Notes: a model not told the origin generated them from the letters alone. A stretch of DNA of 10,003 bases from Christensenellaceae bacterium (GCA_017881705.1 JADGQP010000025.1:1-10003), one strand, 5' to 3'; numbered from the stretch's first letter, positions 1 to 8,517 are shown. Numbers and translations are program-made.

Positions 1-43
1 AGGTATAAAAACGCAGTGAGATCGGGGCATTCAGCAATGAGGA

Positions 44-1870
44 TTAATCGGCCTTGGAGCGGTGGGCAGCGCGCGCGCGTTCCTCGTGGTTCAGTTCCCG
101 CTTGCGCATACGCAGGTTTTGGGGCGTGACTTCCAGCAGTTCATCGTCGTCGATGAACTCCAGGCATTCTTCCAGCGTCATGGGGTGTACGCCAACCAGC
201 TTCAGGCTGTCCTCGCTGGCGCTGGAGTTGCGCATGTTGGTTACGTGTTTCTGCCTGCAAACGTTCACCACCAGATCGTCCGGCCGGGAATTCTGGCCGC
301 AGATCATGCCCTTATATACCTGCGTTTGCGCGGTGATGAACAGCGTGCCGCGCTCCTGGGTACCAAACAGCCCGTAGCTGGTGGCCTTGCCGGCTTCAAA
401 ACACACCAAGGCGCCGACGCTGCGGTGGGGGATATCGCCTTTGACGGGCTCGTATTTTTCGTACACGGAGCTCATGATGCCATCGCCGCGTGTGTCGGTC
501 ATAAATTCGCTGCGGTAGCCAAACAGCCCGCGGGAGGGAATGAGGAACTCCAACCGCACGCGCGCCAGGCCGTGCATGCTTTCCAGCGTTCCGCGGCGAC
601 GGCCGATCTTCTCGATCACCGCACCAGCATAGGCCTGCGGAACGTCCGCCACCATCCGCTCGATCGGCTCGCACTTTTTGCCGTCAATCTCACGTAAGAT
701 TACCTGCGGCTTGCTCACCTGGAACTCGTACCCCTGGCGGCGCATGTTTTCAATCAGGATGCTCAGGTGCAGCTCGCCGCGGCCGCGCACCTCGAACGAG
801 TCGGGGCTGTCGGTTTCGTTTACGCGCAGGCTCACGTCGGTCTGCAATTCCTTAAACAGGCGCGCGCGCAGGTGGCGGCTGGTAACGTAGGTGCCCTCGC
901 GGCCCGCGAACGGGCTGTTGTTAACGCTGAAGGTCATGGTAACGGTAGGCTCGGTAATGCTTACGAACGGCAGGGCTTCTATCGCCGAGGGGTCGCATAC
1001 GGTGTCGCCGATGGAGATATCCTCCAGCCCGCTCATCGCTACGATGTCGCCCATGGAGGAGGTTTCGGCGGGCAGGCGGCGCAAGCCGTCGAAGGTATAC
1101 ATGCTGGTAAGCCGCAGCGGCGGGCTGACCATGCCGGTGTCGAAGTTGGTTTTTACAACGTTCATGTTGGCTACCAGCGTGCCGCGTTTGATGCGCCCGA
1201 TGCCGATGCGGCCTACGTAATCGCTGTAATCAATGGTGGAAATCAACACCTGCGCGGGGCCGTCCATGTCGCCTACAGGCGCGGGGATATAGGTTAAAAT
1301 GGTTTCATACAGCGGGCACAGGTCCGTACCCGGCTCGTTCATGTTGAGGGTAGCGGTGCCCTCGCGGGCGGAGGCGAATACAATAGGACGATCCAGCGCC
1401 GTTTCGTCCGCGCCAAGCTCGATAAACAGATCCAGAATCTCGTCCACCACTTCTTCGCAGCGGGCATCCGGACGGTCGACTTTGTTGATTACGACGATTA
1501 CGGGCAATTTAAGGTTGAGCGCCTTGCGCAGCACGAAACGGGTCTGCGGCATGGGGCCTTCAAAGCTGTCCACCAGCAAAAGCACCCCGTCCACCATTTT
1601 AAGCACGCGCTCCACCTCGCCGCCGAAATCGGCGTGGCCCGGAGTATCCACAATGTTGATCTTCGTGCCGTTGTAATGTACGGCGGTATTTTTTGCTAAG
1701 ATGGTGATGCCGCGCTCGCTCTCGATCGCGTTGGAATCCATTACGCGGTCGGCCACCTGTTGGTTTTCGCGGAAAACGCCGCCCTGCTTGAGCATTTCGT
1801 CGACCAGCGTGGTTTTGCCGTGGTCGACGTGGGCAATAATGGCAATGTTGCGGATATCGTTACGAACCAT
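44..1870 (-). CDS. typA: Translational GTPase TypA/BipA
   Basis: A 608-residue ribosome-binding GTPase of the EF-G/LepA superfamily, full length for TypA/BipA. The G domain is intact: G1 at residues 13-20 (AHVDHGKT), G2 RGIT at 53-56, G3 DTPGH at 75-79, G4 NKVD at 129-132 and G5 SA near 167. The C-terminal half carries the conserved GLFGYRSEFMTDTRGDG stretch typical of TypA. The family binds the 70S ribosome near the A site and is linked to 50S assembly and to growth at low temperature or under stress. The ATG start has an AAAGGA ribosome binding site 12-13 nt upstream, and the next residues (VRNDIRNIAIIAHVDHGKT) match the usual TypA N-terminus. It lies 46 bp downstream of prfC with no obvious promoter in the gap, so co-transcription from the prfC promoter is likely. 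No clear intrinsic terminator is visible in bases 1-43. Confidence 0.97.
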   Translation of the reverse strand: MVRNDIRNIAIIAHVDHGKTTLVDEMLKQGGVFRENQQVADRVMDSNAIESERGITILAKNTAVHYNGTKINIVDTPGHADFGGEVERVLKMVDGVLLLVDSFEGPMPQTRFVLRKALNLKLPVIVVINKVDRPDARCEEVVDEILDLFIELGADETALDRPIVFASAREGTATLNMNEPGTDLCPLYETILTYIPAPVGDMDGPAQVLISTIDYSDYVGRIGIGRIKRGTLVANMNVVKTNFDTGMVSPPLRLTSMYTFDGLRRLPAETSSMGDIVAMSGLEDISIGDTVCDPSAIEALPFVSITEPTVTMTFSVNNSPFAGREGTYVTSRHLRARLFKELQTDVSLRVNETDSPDSFEVRGRGELHLSILIENMRRQGYEFQVSKPQVILREIDGKKCEPIERMVADVPQAYAGAVIEKIGRRRGTLESMHGLARVRLEFLIPSRGLFGYRSEFMTDTRGDGIMSSVYEKYEPVKGDIPHRSVGALVCFEAGKATSYGLFGTQERGTLFITAQTQVYKGMICGQNSRPDDLVVNVCRQKHVTNMRNSSASEDSLKLVGVHPMTLEECLEFIDDDELLEVTPQNLRMRKRELNHEERARAAHRSKAD

Positions 1871-1916
1871 AAGGTTAAATCATCCTTTCTACTTTGGGAC
1901 AAAATTCCGGCGGGCT

Positions 1917-3533
1917 TTACTCGTAGGTCACGCGGCTGGCGGTTTCCGAAAGAGTCAGCCCCGCGTTGTTTTCCAGCGCCAGCCGGATGGACCACTCGTT
2001 TTCAAACAGGAGCACTTGGCGCCCGCCGCCGTCTACCGCGCGGCCGCTGGTGGAGGTGAGTTTTAAAGCCTCTATGGGCACGCGGCTTGCGGTAATCCAG
2101 CGTACGAAGCGGAACGCCTGCGAATCCATCAGCATTTTTACGCCGTATTCCGTTTGCAGCCGGTGAGTCAGCACATCGAACTGCAGCATGCCCACCACGC
2201 CCGCCAACAGCTCCTCAAAGCCGGTTTCGGTGCGGGTGAAAAGCTGGATGGCGCCTTCCTCGGCCAGCTGGGTTACGCCCTTTAAAAACTGTTTGCGCTT
2301 CATGCTGTCCTCGGCGCGCACGCGGGCGAAATGTTCCGGCGCGAAGATGGGGATGGCGCCGAAACGCAGCTTCGGGCCGTCGGTAAGCGTATCCCCAAGG
2401 TGGAAGAATCCGGGGTCGAACAACCCGACGATGTCGCCCGGGTAGGCGGTTTCCACCGCCTCGCGCTCGTTGGCCATAAACTGCTGCGGCTGCTTGAGCT
2501 GAATCATCTTATCATCCCCGCTGAGCCACACGTTCATGTCCTTTTTAAACTCGCCGGACACCACGCGCACGAACGCCAGCCGGTCGCGGTGGGCGGGGTT
2601 CATGTTCGCCTGAATCTTGAAAACAAAGCCGCTGAAGAATGCCGCATCGGGCGGTACGGGGCCCTGATCGCTCTGCCGGGGCAAAGGGGGCGGCGTAATG
2701 TCCAAAAAAGCGTCCAGAAAGGGCTCCACGCCGAAGTTGGTGATAGCAGAGCCGAAAAACAGGGGAGTCAGGCGCCCGTCCAGCACCGCCTGTTTATCGA
2801 AGGGATCGCCTGCCGCATCCAAAAGGTCGATCTCATTTCGCAGGCGGATTCGGTAATGTTCGGCGAGCCTTTTTTTGGCTTCGGGCGAATCCGGCTTAAG
2901 CTGCGTTTCCTCCGCCATGCTTGCGCCGTGGTTGCCGCCGCTGTACAGGCTGATCATCCCCGTGTCCCGTATGAACACGCCCTGAAAATCGCCGTCCACG
3001 CCGACGGGCCAGTTCATGGGGCAGGTGCGGATGCCCAGCACATTCTCGATTTCTTCCATTAAAGCGAAAGGGTCCTTAGCGGCGCGGTCCATTTTATTGA
3101 CGAAGGTAAAAATGGGAATGCCGCGCATACGGCAGACTTTAAACAGCTTAATAGTCTGCGCCTCTACGCCTTTGGCCGCGTCAATCAGCATCACCGCCGC
3201 GTCGGCCGCCACCAGCACGCGGTAGGTATCTTCGCTGAAATCCTGATGGCCCGGGGTATCCAGAATATTGATGCGGAAACCGTCGTATTCAAACTGCATG
3301 GCGCTGGACGTTACGCTGATGCCGCGCTGTTTTTCGATGTCCATCCAGTCGCTCACGGCGTGGCGGTCGGACTTGCGGGCCTTGACGCTGCCGGCCTGCC
3401 GAATAGCGCCGCTGTACAGAAGCAGCTTTTCCGTAAGCGTGGTTTTGCCCGCGTCGGGATGGCTGATGATGGCAAACGTCCTGCGTTTCTCAATCTGGGG
3501 TTGATACGCCGTGGTAGTGGGCAGCTGGGTCAT
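1917..3533 (-). CDS. prfC: Peptide chain release factor 3 (RF3)
   Basis: A 538-residue class II release factor, slightly longer than the 529-residue E. coli RF3. RF3 is a cytoplasmic GTPase that recycles RF1/RF2 from the ribosome after peptide release and has been linked to post-peptidyl-transfer quality control. All G motifs are present: G1 SHPDAGKTT at residues 24-32, G2 RGIS at 70-73, G3 DTPGH at 92-96 and G4 NKMD at 146-149. The segments SDWMDIEKQRGISVTSSAM and GVVGMLQFDVLTHRL are strongly RF3-like and separate it from EF-G or TypA. The ATG start is supported by a GGAGG ribosome binding site 10 nt upstream. A sigma-A-like promoter lies about 50-80 bp upstream. It is the first gene of a probable prfC-typA operon and is divergent from the MoxR-family gene. 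No truncation or missing motif is seen. Confidence 0.97.
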   Translation of the reverse strand: MTQLPTTTAYQPQIEKRRTFAIISHPDAGKTTLTEKLLLYSGAIRQAGSVKARKSDRHAVSDWMDIEKQRGISVTSSAMQFEYDGFRINILDTPGHQDFSEDTYRVLVAADAAVMLIDAAKGVEAQTIKLFKVCRMRGIPIFTFVNKMDRAAKDPFALMEEIENVLGIRTCPMNWPVGVDGDFQGVFIRDTGMISLYSGGNHGASMAEETQLKPDSPEAKKRLAEHYRIRLRNEIDLLDAAGDPFDKQAVLDGRLTPLFFGSAITNFGVEPFLDAFLDITPPPLPRQSDQGPVPPDAAFFSGFVFKIQANMNPAHRDRLAFVRVVSGEFKKDMNVWLSGDDKMIQLKQPQQFMANEREAVETAYPGDIVGLFDPGFFHLGDTLTDGPKLRFGAIPIFAPEHFARVRAEDSMKRKQFLKGVTQLAEEGAIQLFTRTETGFEELLAGVVGMLQFDVLTHRLQTEYGVKMLMDSQAFRFVRWITASRVPIEALKLTSTSGRAVDGGGRQVLLFENEWSIRLALENNAGLTLSETASRVTYE

Positions 3534-3583
3534 GCGTTCGGGGCCTCCGCTTCGGTCGGTGAGGTTATGGTATCAAACAAATT

Positions 3584-3613
3584 ATTGTACAATGGTTGGA
3601 TTGAAGATGTCAA
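3584..3613 (-). promoter_or_regulatory. Sigma-A-like promoter for prfC-typA
   Basis: On the minus strand, a perfect -35 box TTGACA (3608-3613) is followed by an 18-bp spacer and a -10 box TACAAT (3584-3589, 5 of 6 matches). Transcription would begin near 3577 and leave a leader of about 44 nt before the prfC start. This is seen directly in sequence; activity is inferred. Confidence 0.7.
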
Positions 3614-3625
3614 GCGCGGAAGTGC

Positions 3626-3663
3626 CGAAAGTACGGGGTTTTCGCCGCGTCGTAAAACTTTCG
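3626..3663. promoter_or_regulatory. Possible operator between divergent promoters
   Basis: An inverted repeat with 7-bp arms, CGAAAGT (3626-3632) and ACTTTCG (3657-3663), lies exactly between the -35 boxes of the divergent promoters. A second, shorter pair, GTTTT (3638-3642) and AAAAC (3654-3658), is nested within it with an 11-bp spacer. The placement suits a regulator controlling both operons, but arms this short can occur by chance and no regulator gene is adjacent. Confidence 0.25.
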
Positions 3664-3671
3664 TCACACAC

Positions 3672-3700
3672 TTGTAAAATCAGGCGCTTTCCGTTATACT
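3672..3700 (+). promoter_or_regulatory. Sigma-A-like promoter for the moxR operon
   Basis: On the plus strand, a -35 box TTGTAA (3672-3677, 4 of 6 matches) is followed by a 17-bp spacer and a -10 box TATACT (3695-3700, 5 of 6 matches). The start site would be near 3707, about 42 nt before the MoxR start codon. It is divergent from the prfC promoter, with about 58 bp between the two -35 boxes. Confidence 0.65.
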
Positions 3701-3748
3701 GGCTTTGTATTCAAATCTTTGCGAAATCCAGATAAAGGAGCCGTCCAT

Positions 3749-4696
3749 ATGCTCAATTCACGGCGAGTCATCGCCGCCCTGAAGCAGAATATCGGCAAAG
3801 TCATCGTCGGCAAGGACGATGTGATCGAACTGGCGCTGATCGCTATGCTTTGCAAAGGCCACGTGCTCATTGAGGACGTGCCGGGCACGGGGAAAACCAC
3901 CATGGTCAGCGCCCTGGCTAAATCGCTGGATTGCAGCTTTAACCGTATCCAGTTCACCCCCGACGTGGTGCCCAGCGACGTTACCGGTTTTACCATGGTT
4001 AACATGAAAACCGGCGAATTGGAATTTCATCCCGGCGCGGTGATGTGCCAGATCGTCCTGGCGGACGAGATTAACCGTACATCGCCTAAAACCCAATCCG
4101 CCCTTTTAGAGATTATGGAGGAATTTCAAGTTACGGTGGATGGCGTGACGCACCCGCTTCCGCAGCCTTTTATGGTGCTGGCCACGCAGAACCCCGGCGA
4201 GTTTATTGGCACCTATCCCCTGCCGGAAGCGCAGATGGACCGCTTTTTCCTGCGTATATCCATGGGCTATCCCACGATGGAGGAGGAAATGGCGGTGCTG
4301 GAGCGTTTCAGTGGCACAACGCGGCCGCAGGAAAGCCTACAGCCCGTTTGTTCCGCAAGCGATGTTATGGAAATGCAGGGCATGATCGGCACGGTATATT
4401 GCAGTAAGGAAGTACGCCACTATGTCGCCAACATCGCCGCCATGACCCGTACGCACCCCTCGTTGCAGCTGGGCGTGTCCACGCGCGGCTCCATCGCGCT
4501 GATTCGCGGCGCGCAGGCCTGCGCACTGCTGAACGAACGCGACTATATCCTGCCTGAAGATGTACAGCGTATGGCGCTGCCGGTGCTGGCGCACCGCGTT
4601 CTGCCCAACCCCGAAGCCAAGATGAAGGGCATTACCGCCGAACGCATCCTGGTGGCGGTAATGGAGAATGTGCCGGTGCCTATCCGCCTTTCGTAA
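3749..4696 (+). CDS. MoxR-family AAA+ ATPase
   Basis: A 315-residue AAA+ ATPase of the MoxR family, at the usual family length. The Walker A region is EDVPGTGKTT (residues 42-51), Walker B is IVLADEINR (102-110), sensor 1 is ATQNP (145-149), the arginine finger is in AQMDRF (R165), and STRG (244-247) fits sensor 2. MoxR ATPases are thought to act as chaperones that mature or remodel partner complexes, often with vWA-containing proteins encoded next door. That is the arrangement here, with a DUF58 gene 37 bp downstream. I chose the ATG at 3749 because AAAGGAG (3734-3740) sits 8 nt upstream; an in-frame TTG at 3719 would add ten residues but lacks comparable support. It is the first gene of the cluster and has its own promoter. 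The family is certain, but the substrate is unknown. Confidence 0.95.
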   Translation: MLNSRRVIAALKQNIGKVIVGKDDVIELALIAMLCKGHVLIEDVPGTGKTTMVSALAKSLDCSFNRIQFTPDVVPSDVTGFTMVNMKTGELEFHPGAVMCQIVLADEINRTSPKTQSALLEIMEEFQVTVDGVTHPLPQPFMVLATQNPGEFIGTYPLPEAQMDRFFLRISMGYPTMEEEMAVLERFSGTTRPQESLQPVCSASDVMEMQGMIGTVYCSKEVRHYVANIAAMTRTHPSLQLGVSTRGSIALIRGAQACALLNERDYILPEDVQRMALPVLAHRVLPNPEAKMKGITAERILVAVMENVPVPIRLS

Positions 4697-4733
4697 GCGG
4701 CGCGCCGTGAAGCAAACCGTAAAGGACGATGCC

Positions 4734-5894
4734 ATGAAATCGACACTCGCTGGTCTGGGCGGGGGCTTTGCGTTCCTGCTGCTGTGCGCCCTTTCGATGG
4801 GCAACCGGATGTATCTGGTGCTGTCGATTCTTATTGCCGTTACCTGGCTGCTCGCCTTCATCAGCGTGCGCGCCGCGGAAAAAACCGTAAAGGTAACGCA
4901 TGGGCTCAACAGCACACGCGTAAACCGGGGGGACTGCGTGGCCATGGAAGTGTCCGTGAGCCATCAAAGCTTTCTGCCCATTGCGCCGGTCAGCTTGAAA
5001 ATGCGCGCTACCAGCAACACGCCCGCCGCGACCATCCACCTGACCGAGTTGGGTAGGCGCAAACAGAAGGTAGCTTATCGCTTTACGGCCGAACACGTGG
5101 GGGCGATGTTCCCCGGCGTGGAAAGCTTTACCGTAAGCGATGTGTTCGGTTTATTTAAAAAAGAGCATAAGCCGGAGGAATCGGGCAACGAGCTGTTGGT
5201 GCTGCCTGTGCCTTTCGACGTGGAACCGCTTGCTTTCGCGGCTGGTGACATGGGCGTGGAAACCATGAAACGCGCCATGGAGGATCCCTCCAACCCAAGC
5301 GATTTTCGCAACTACCAGCCGGGCGACCCGCTAAAGCGCATCCATTGGAAAATGAGCGCCAGAAAGCGGGAGATCATGATCCGCCAGTTTGAGGAGCCCG
5401 CGCTGCCGGACGCCCTGGTTTTAATGGATACCTCGTCGCCTGCCCTGCCCGAAGGAATGGACCCGCGGATGCTGGAGTACCTTCGGGACGCGGTGGTGGA
5501 AACGGCTGCGTCGGTGGTAAGCTGCCAAATCAGCCACGAAAACCCCGTACGGCTGCCGCTGGTGGGCGACCGGCCCATGGATTACCACGGCACGATGGGG
5601 CTGCCGATTTTGCTGGAAGAGCTGGCGCGCTGTACTTTCAACGAGAACGAACGGTTTGAGCGCGTGTTGATGATGCAGATGAACGACCTGAGAAAAACGG
5701 GTGCGGTGGTGATTATCACCACGCGGCTGACCGGTGTGATTGTGGATCTGATAGGCCGCATGAAGCGCATGGGGCCTAACGTGCGGCTGTACCTTGCGAC
5801 GTACCAACCGGAGGAACCCAATCTGCTTGCGTTGGTAGGCCGGCTGCAGCAGGCGGGCGTGGAAGTGAACTTCGTTTCACCGCAGAGCTGCTGA
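4734..5894 (+). CDS. DUF58 domain membrane protein
   Basis: A 386-residue protein with two N-terminal hydrophobic segments (about residues 7-21 and 26-45) and a soluble domain behind them. The DUF58 signature is clear at 189-211 (SDFRNYQPGDPLKRIHWKMSAR pattern), preceded by SDVFGLFKK at 135-143. Residues 222-236 (EPALPDALVLMDTSS) resemble the start of a vWA-like fold with a DTSS metal-site-like motif. Function is not established; DUF58 proteins are genetically linked to MoxR ATPases and transglutaminase-like membrane proteins, as here. The ATG at 4734 has AAAGGA (4721-4726) 7 nt upstream. Longer starts back to 4668 would overlap the MoxR gene and add a basic stretch before the first membrane segment, so I rejected them. 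The protein ends in Cys; no frameshift is seen. Confidence 0.93.
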   Translation: MKSTLAGLGGGFAFLLLCALSMGNRMYLVLSILIAVTWLLAFISVRAAEKTVKVTHGLNSTRVNRGDCVAMEVSVSHQSFLPIAPVSLKMRATSNTPAATIHLTELGRRKQKVAYRFTAEHVGAMFPGVESFTVSDVFGLFKKEHKPEESGNELLVLPVPFDVEPLAFAAGDMGVETMKRAMEDPSNPSDFRNYQPGDPLKRIHWKMSARKREIMIRQFEEPALPDALVLMDTSSPALPEGMDPRMLEYLRDAVVETAASVVSCQISHENPVRLPLVGDRPMDYHGTMGLPILLEELARCTFNENERFERVLMMQMNDLRKTGAVVIITTRLTGVIVDLIGRMKRMGPNVRLYLATYQPEEPNLLALVGRLQQAGVEVNFVSPQSC

Positions 5895-5946
5895 CCCGGC
5901 TTGATGCCGCGGTGTATGGGTAATGAACACAAAGGAGAACGAATAC

Positions 5947-8442
5947 GTGAGTAAACCGGCGTTTTTGCAAAAGGAGCCGCTGACCCGCTTTGGGATCGCT
6001 TTTTTGCTGACCGCCGGTATCGCGCTGCCGCTGCTTCTGGCGTTGGATCTGGGTGAATACGCGCTTACTTCGCTCTTGATTGCGCTGGGGATGCTCGTAC
6101 TGCTCACGGTGATGGGCGTTAGCCGCAAAACACGCGTGCTGCTTTGGGTGCTGTTGGGTACGGCGACAATTCTGCAGTTGTTTTTACCCGGAATGGGGCT
6201 GCTGGGCGCTTGGACGGAAGCCTTTAAGGCGCTGGCGCTGTTTTTTTCCGGGTACTCGGCGGTGCTGCCGCTTTTCGGTGCGCAGGTGGCGAGCCTCCTC
6301 ACGGTGCTTACGGTAGCGCTGGGTTATGTGTTTTCCAAGCGTGGGGTGGGGTTCCTGCCCGCCGCGCTGGTGGTGCTGCTTGTGATGTTCGGGCTGTGGA
6401 GCCTGGGACGGGCCAGCTTGTTGTGGTATGTTACGCCCGCGCTGGTCGCGCTGCTATTGATGAAAGCGCAGTCGGCGCACGAGAAAATCAATGTGCTGCA
6501 CGTGCTGCCCATGGCGCTTATAGCGGTGTTGCTTTCCATGCTGATTACGCCTTCGGGCAGGGTGGTAATCGAACCGCTGGCCAAAGCCGCGAGCGGCCTG
6601 AAGCAGGCGATCAGCGATTACCTGTTTTTCACGGAACCGCGCGATGTGTTCACCATCGGCGCCTATGGTTTTTATCCCATGGGCAACAGCCAGCTGGGCG
6701 GCGAGGTGGAACCCAGCGAGTACCCTGTGATGACGGTGAAAACGAACCAGAAAACCCTGCTACGCGCCGTATCCAGGGACTACTACGACGGCCGCGCGTT
6801 CACCGACACTTCCAGCGCCAAACGCTACCTATATATTAACCCACGCTGGCAGGCACAGCGCCGCGAAGCATTTTTGGAATTGCTGCCCGGGGACGCGATT
6901 TTAAAAGCGTCCGCGCTGCTGGATCAAAAGGCGATCTCCGTGCAGATGCAAAACAGCGCCGCCTCCACCGTGTTCACGCCGCTGTTTTTACGCAGCCTGA
7001 ACATGCAAAACGATATGGTGCCGTACTTTAATGATTCCAGCGAACTGTTTATCACCCGCGATCTTCAGCGCGACGACCGATATACCGTTTTCGCGCCGGT
7101 ATTCGAGGGCGGTGAAACGGGGCTGGACGCGCTGGTGAACGCCGCGCAAAAAAAGGACGCGTATTATCAGGATCTTCTAAGCGCTTATACCCAACTGCCC
7201 AGCCATATGGAGCAGAAGGTTTTCGACGATGTAAAGAGCATTGTGGCGCAGGAAACCACGCCCTACGGCAAGGCCATGGCGATTATGCGCCATCTGCAAA
7301 AGTACTACCATTATACCCTGAGCCCCGAAACCCCGCCGCAAAATAAGGATTTCGTGACCTATTTCCTCTATGTGGGCAAGGAAGGGTACTGCACCTATTT
7401 CGCTTCCGCCATGACGGTGATGTGCCGCATGGCTGGCCTGCCCGCGCGGTATGTGGAGGGTTTTCTGGCGCAGCCCGGAGCGGACGGCCTGGCTTATGTG
7501 ACCGGCAAGGATGCGCACGCATGGACGGAGGTGTATTTCGAGGGATTCGGCTGGGTGCCTTTCGACCCGACGCCTTTGCAGCAGGAAAGCGGGAACACGC
7601 CGCCGCAGAGCGATAAATCACCCGAACCGACGACCTCCCCGAAGGATGAACCGACCCCGACCCCCAACCCGGACGACAATTCGGGTTCGGATCTCCCGAC
7701 GCCTTCGCCGGGACCGTCCAACGCGCCCCCCCAGGATCAAAACACGGATAACCCCGACAACACCCCAAATGACGACCAGAGCAATCCTTCGCTGTGGCTG
7801 GCGTTGGCGCTGTTGGTTCTGCTGGCCGCGCTGGGCGCACGCGTAGCGCTGCGCAGTCCCGACCGCGTGGCGGCCCGCAAGGCGACCGAACGGGAGAAAA
7901 TCTTTATATACGCCGCCGCAGTGCAGCAACTGCTCAATTACAGCAAGCGCAAGCCCAAGCCGGGTGAGACGCCGTTGCTGTACGCCGGACGCATCGACGC
8001 TGTGCATGCGTTCCCTGTGCCGATCCTGCCGCTATGGCGAATACTGACGCTTTGCAATTATGCCCGCGTGGAACCCACGCGACAACAGTCGACACGTGCG
8101 CGCGATGTGTACCGCGGCGCTTATCACGGCGCAAACCTGCTGCGCCGTCTGCAGTTCAGGCTGTCCTCGGCTTTTAACCCACGCTTCTATCGCGTGTTGG
8201 ATACGCCCATGCCGCACGATAAGCAGCCGGCAAAGCTGACGTTTAAACCACCCAAACCTTCAACCCGCGAGGAGGCCGAGGCGCGCGCCGCTCTGCGCGG
8301 AAAGAAACGGCTGCGCGCAAACGGCAAACCGATTGAAAAACAGGGTAAAACGGAAACGGCTGCCGAGCCACCGCGCGCAAAACAGAAAAAGCAGGAGCCT
8401 CCGCGCGGAGCGGGCCGGAAACCTCCCAGCCATCAAAAATGA
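5947..8442 (+). CDS. Membrane transglutaminase-like protein with DUF4129-like C-terminus
   Basis: An 831-residue membrane protein of the TgpA/DUF3488-transglutaminase type. Residues 15-201 hold about seven or eight hydrophobic segments. A large region, probably extracytoplasmic, follows and includes the transglutaminase core with a complete triad: Cys482 in GYCTYFASAM, His524 in DAHAWTEVYF and Asp540 in PFDPTP. Residues 545-614 form a Pro/Thr/Asp/Asn-rich linker of wall-spanning type. A single membrane segment (616-635) leads to a DUF4129-like domain (about 636-735), and a Lys/Arg/Pro-rich tail covers 756-831. Such proteins are inferred to act as proteases, amidases or transamidases at the envelope; the substrate is unknown. 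I chose GTG 5947 because AAAGGAG (5931-5937) is 9 nt upstream. The in-frame ATG at 5923 would add eight residues, lacks a good ribosome binding site and would place this AAAGGAG inside the gene. It is third in the MoxR-DUF58 cluster. Confidence 0.93.
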   Translation: MSKPAFLQKEPLTRFGIAFLLTAGIALPLLLALDLGEYALTSLLIALGMLVLLTVMGVSRKTRVLLWVLLGTATILQLFLPGMGLLGAWTEAFKALALFFSGYSAVLPLFGAQVASLLTVLTVALGYVFSKRGVGFLPAALVVLLVMFGLWSLGRASLLWYVTPALVALLLMKAQSAHEKINVLHVLPMALIAVLLSMLITPSGRVVIEPLAKAASGLKQAISDYLFFTEPRDVFTIGAYGFYPMGNSQLGGEVEPSEYPVMTVKTNQKTLLRAVSRDYYDGRAFTDTSSAKRYLYINPRWQAQRREAFLELLPGDAILKASALLDQKAISVQMQNSAASTVFTPLFLRSLNMQNDMVPYFNDSSELFITRDLQRDDRYTVFAPVFEGGETGLDALVNAAQKKDAYYQDLLSAYTQLPSHMEQKVFDDVKSIVAQETTPYGKAMAIMRHLQKYYHYTLSPETPPQNKDFVTYFLYVGKEGYCTYFASAMTVMCRMAGLPARYVEGFLAQPGADGLAYVTGKDAHAWTEVYFEGFGWVPFDPTPLQQESGNTPPQSDKSPEPTTSPKDEPTPTPNPDDNSGSDLPTPSPGPSNAPPQDQNTDNPDNTPNDDQSNPSLWLALALLVLLAALGARVALRSPDRVAARKATEREKIFIYAAAVQQLLNYSKRKPKPGETPLLYAGRIDAVHAFPVPILPLWRILTLCNYARVEPTRQQSTRARDVYRGAYHGANLLRRLQFRLSSAFNPRFYRVLDTPMPHDKQPAKLTFKPPKPSTREEAEARAALRGKKRLRANGKPIEKQGKTETAAEPPRAKQKKQEPPRGAGRKPPSHQK

Positions 8443-8451
8443 TTAGCCATA

Positions 8452-8491
8452 AGCCGCGCGGGCAGACCGACCCCGGTTTGCCCGCGCGGCT
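8452..8491. repeat. Long GC-rich hairpin between transglutaminase and PHP genes
   Basis: Perfect 13-bp inverted arms AGCCGCGCGGGCA (8452-8464) and TGCCCGCGCGGCT (8479-8491). Inside them, G8465 can wobble-pair with T8478 and ACCG (8466-8469) pairs with CGGT (8474-8477), which leaves a 4-nt loop. In RNA this is an 18-bp stem starting 9 nt after the transglutaminase stop codon. No T-run follows on either strand, so it is not a standard intrinsic terminator. It may attenuate read-through into the PHP gene, protect the upstream mRNA 3' end, or be an interspersed palindromic repeat. Confidence 0.8.
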
Positions 8492-8517
8492 GCTCGGACT
8501 GAAAGGTTGCGCGCTGC

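Noticed and set aside
1..43. Terminator for typA
   Set aside because: There is a short T-run on the minus strand (TTTTTAT) but no stem of useful length before it in the 43 bases available.
62..697. 211-codon plus-strand open frame opposite typA
   Set aside because: It is wholly antisense to a well-conserved gene, has no recognisable domain, and long antisense frames are expected in GC-rich coding DNA.
2331..3062. 243-codon plus-strand open frame opposite prfC
   Set aside because: It mirrors the codon pattern of prfC on the other strand, and the translation shows no family motif.
4668..4733. Upstream start for the DUF58 gene overlapping the MoxR gene
   Set aside because: The ATG at 4734 has a well-spaced AAAGGA, and the longer version adds a Cys/Arg-rich stretch read from the end of the MoxR coding sequence.
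7283..7840. 185-codon minus-strand frame rich in Arg/Pro/Ser opposite the transglutaminase core
   Set aside because: It overlaps the catalytic Cys-His-Asp region of a clear gene; its composition is the reverse complement of that gene and its Pro/Thr linker.
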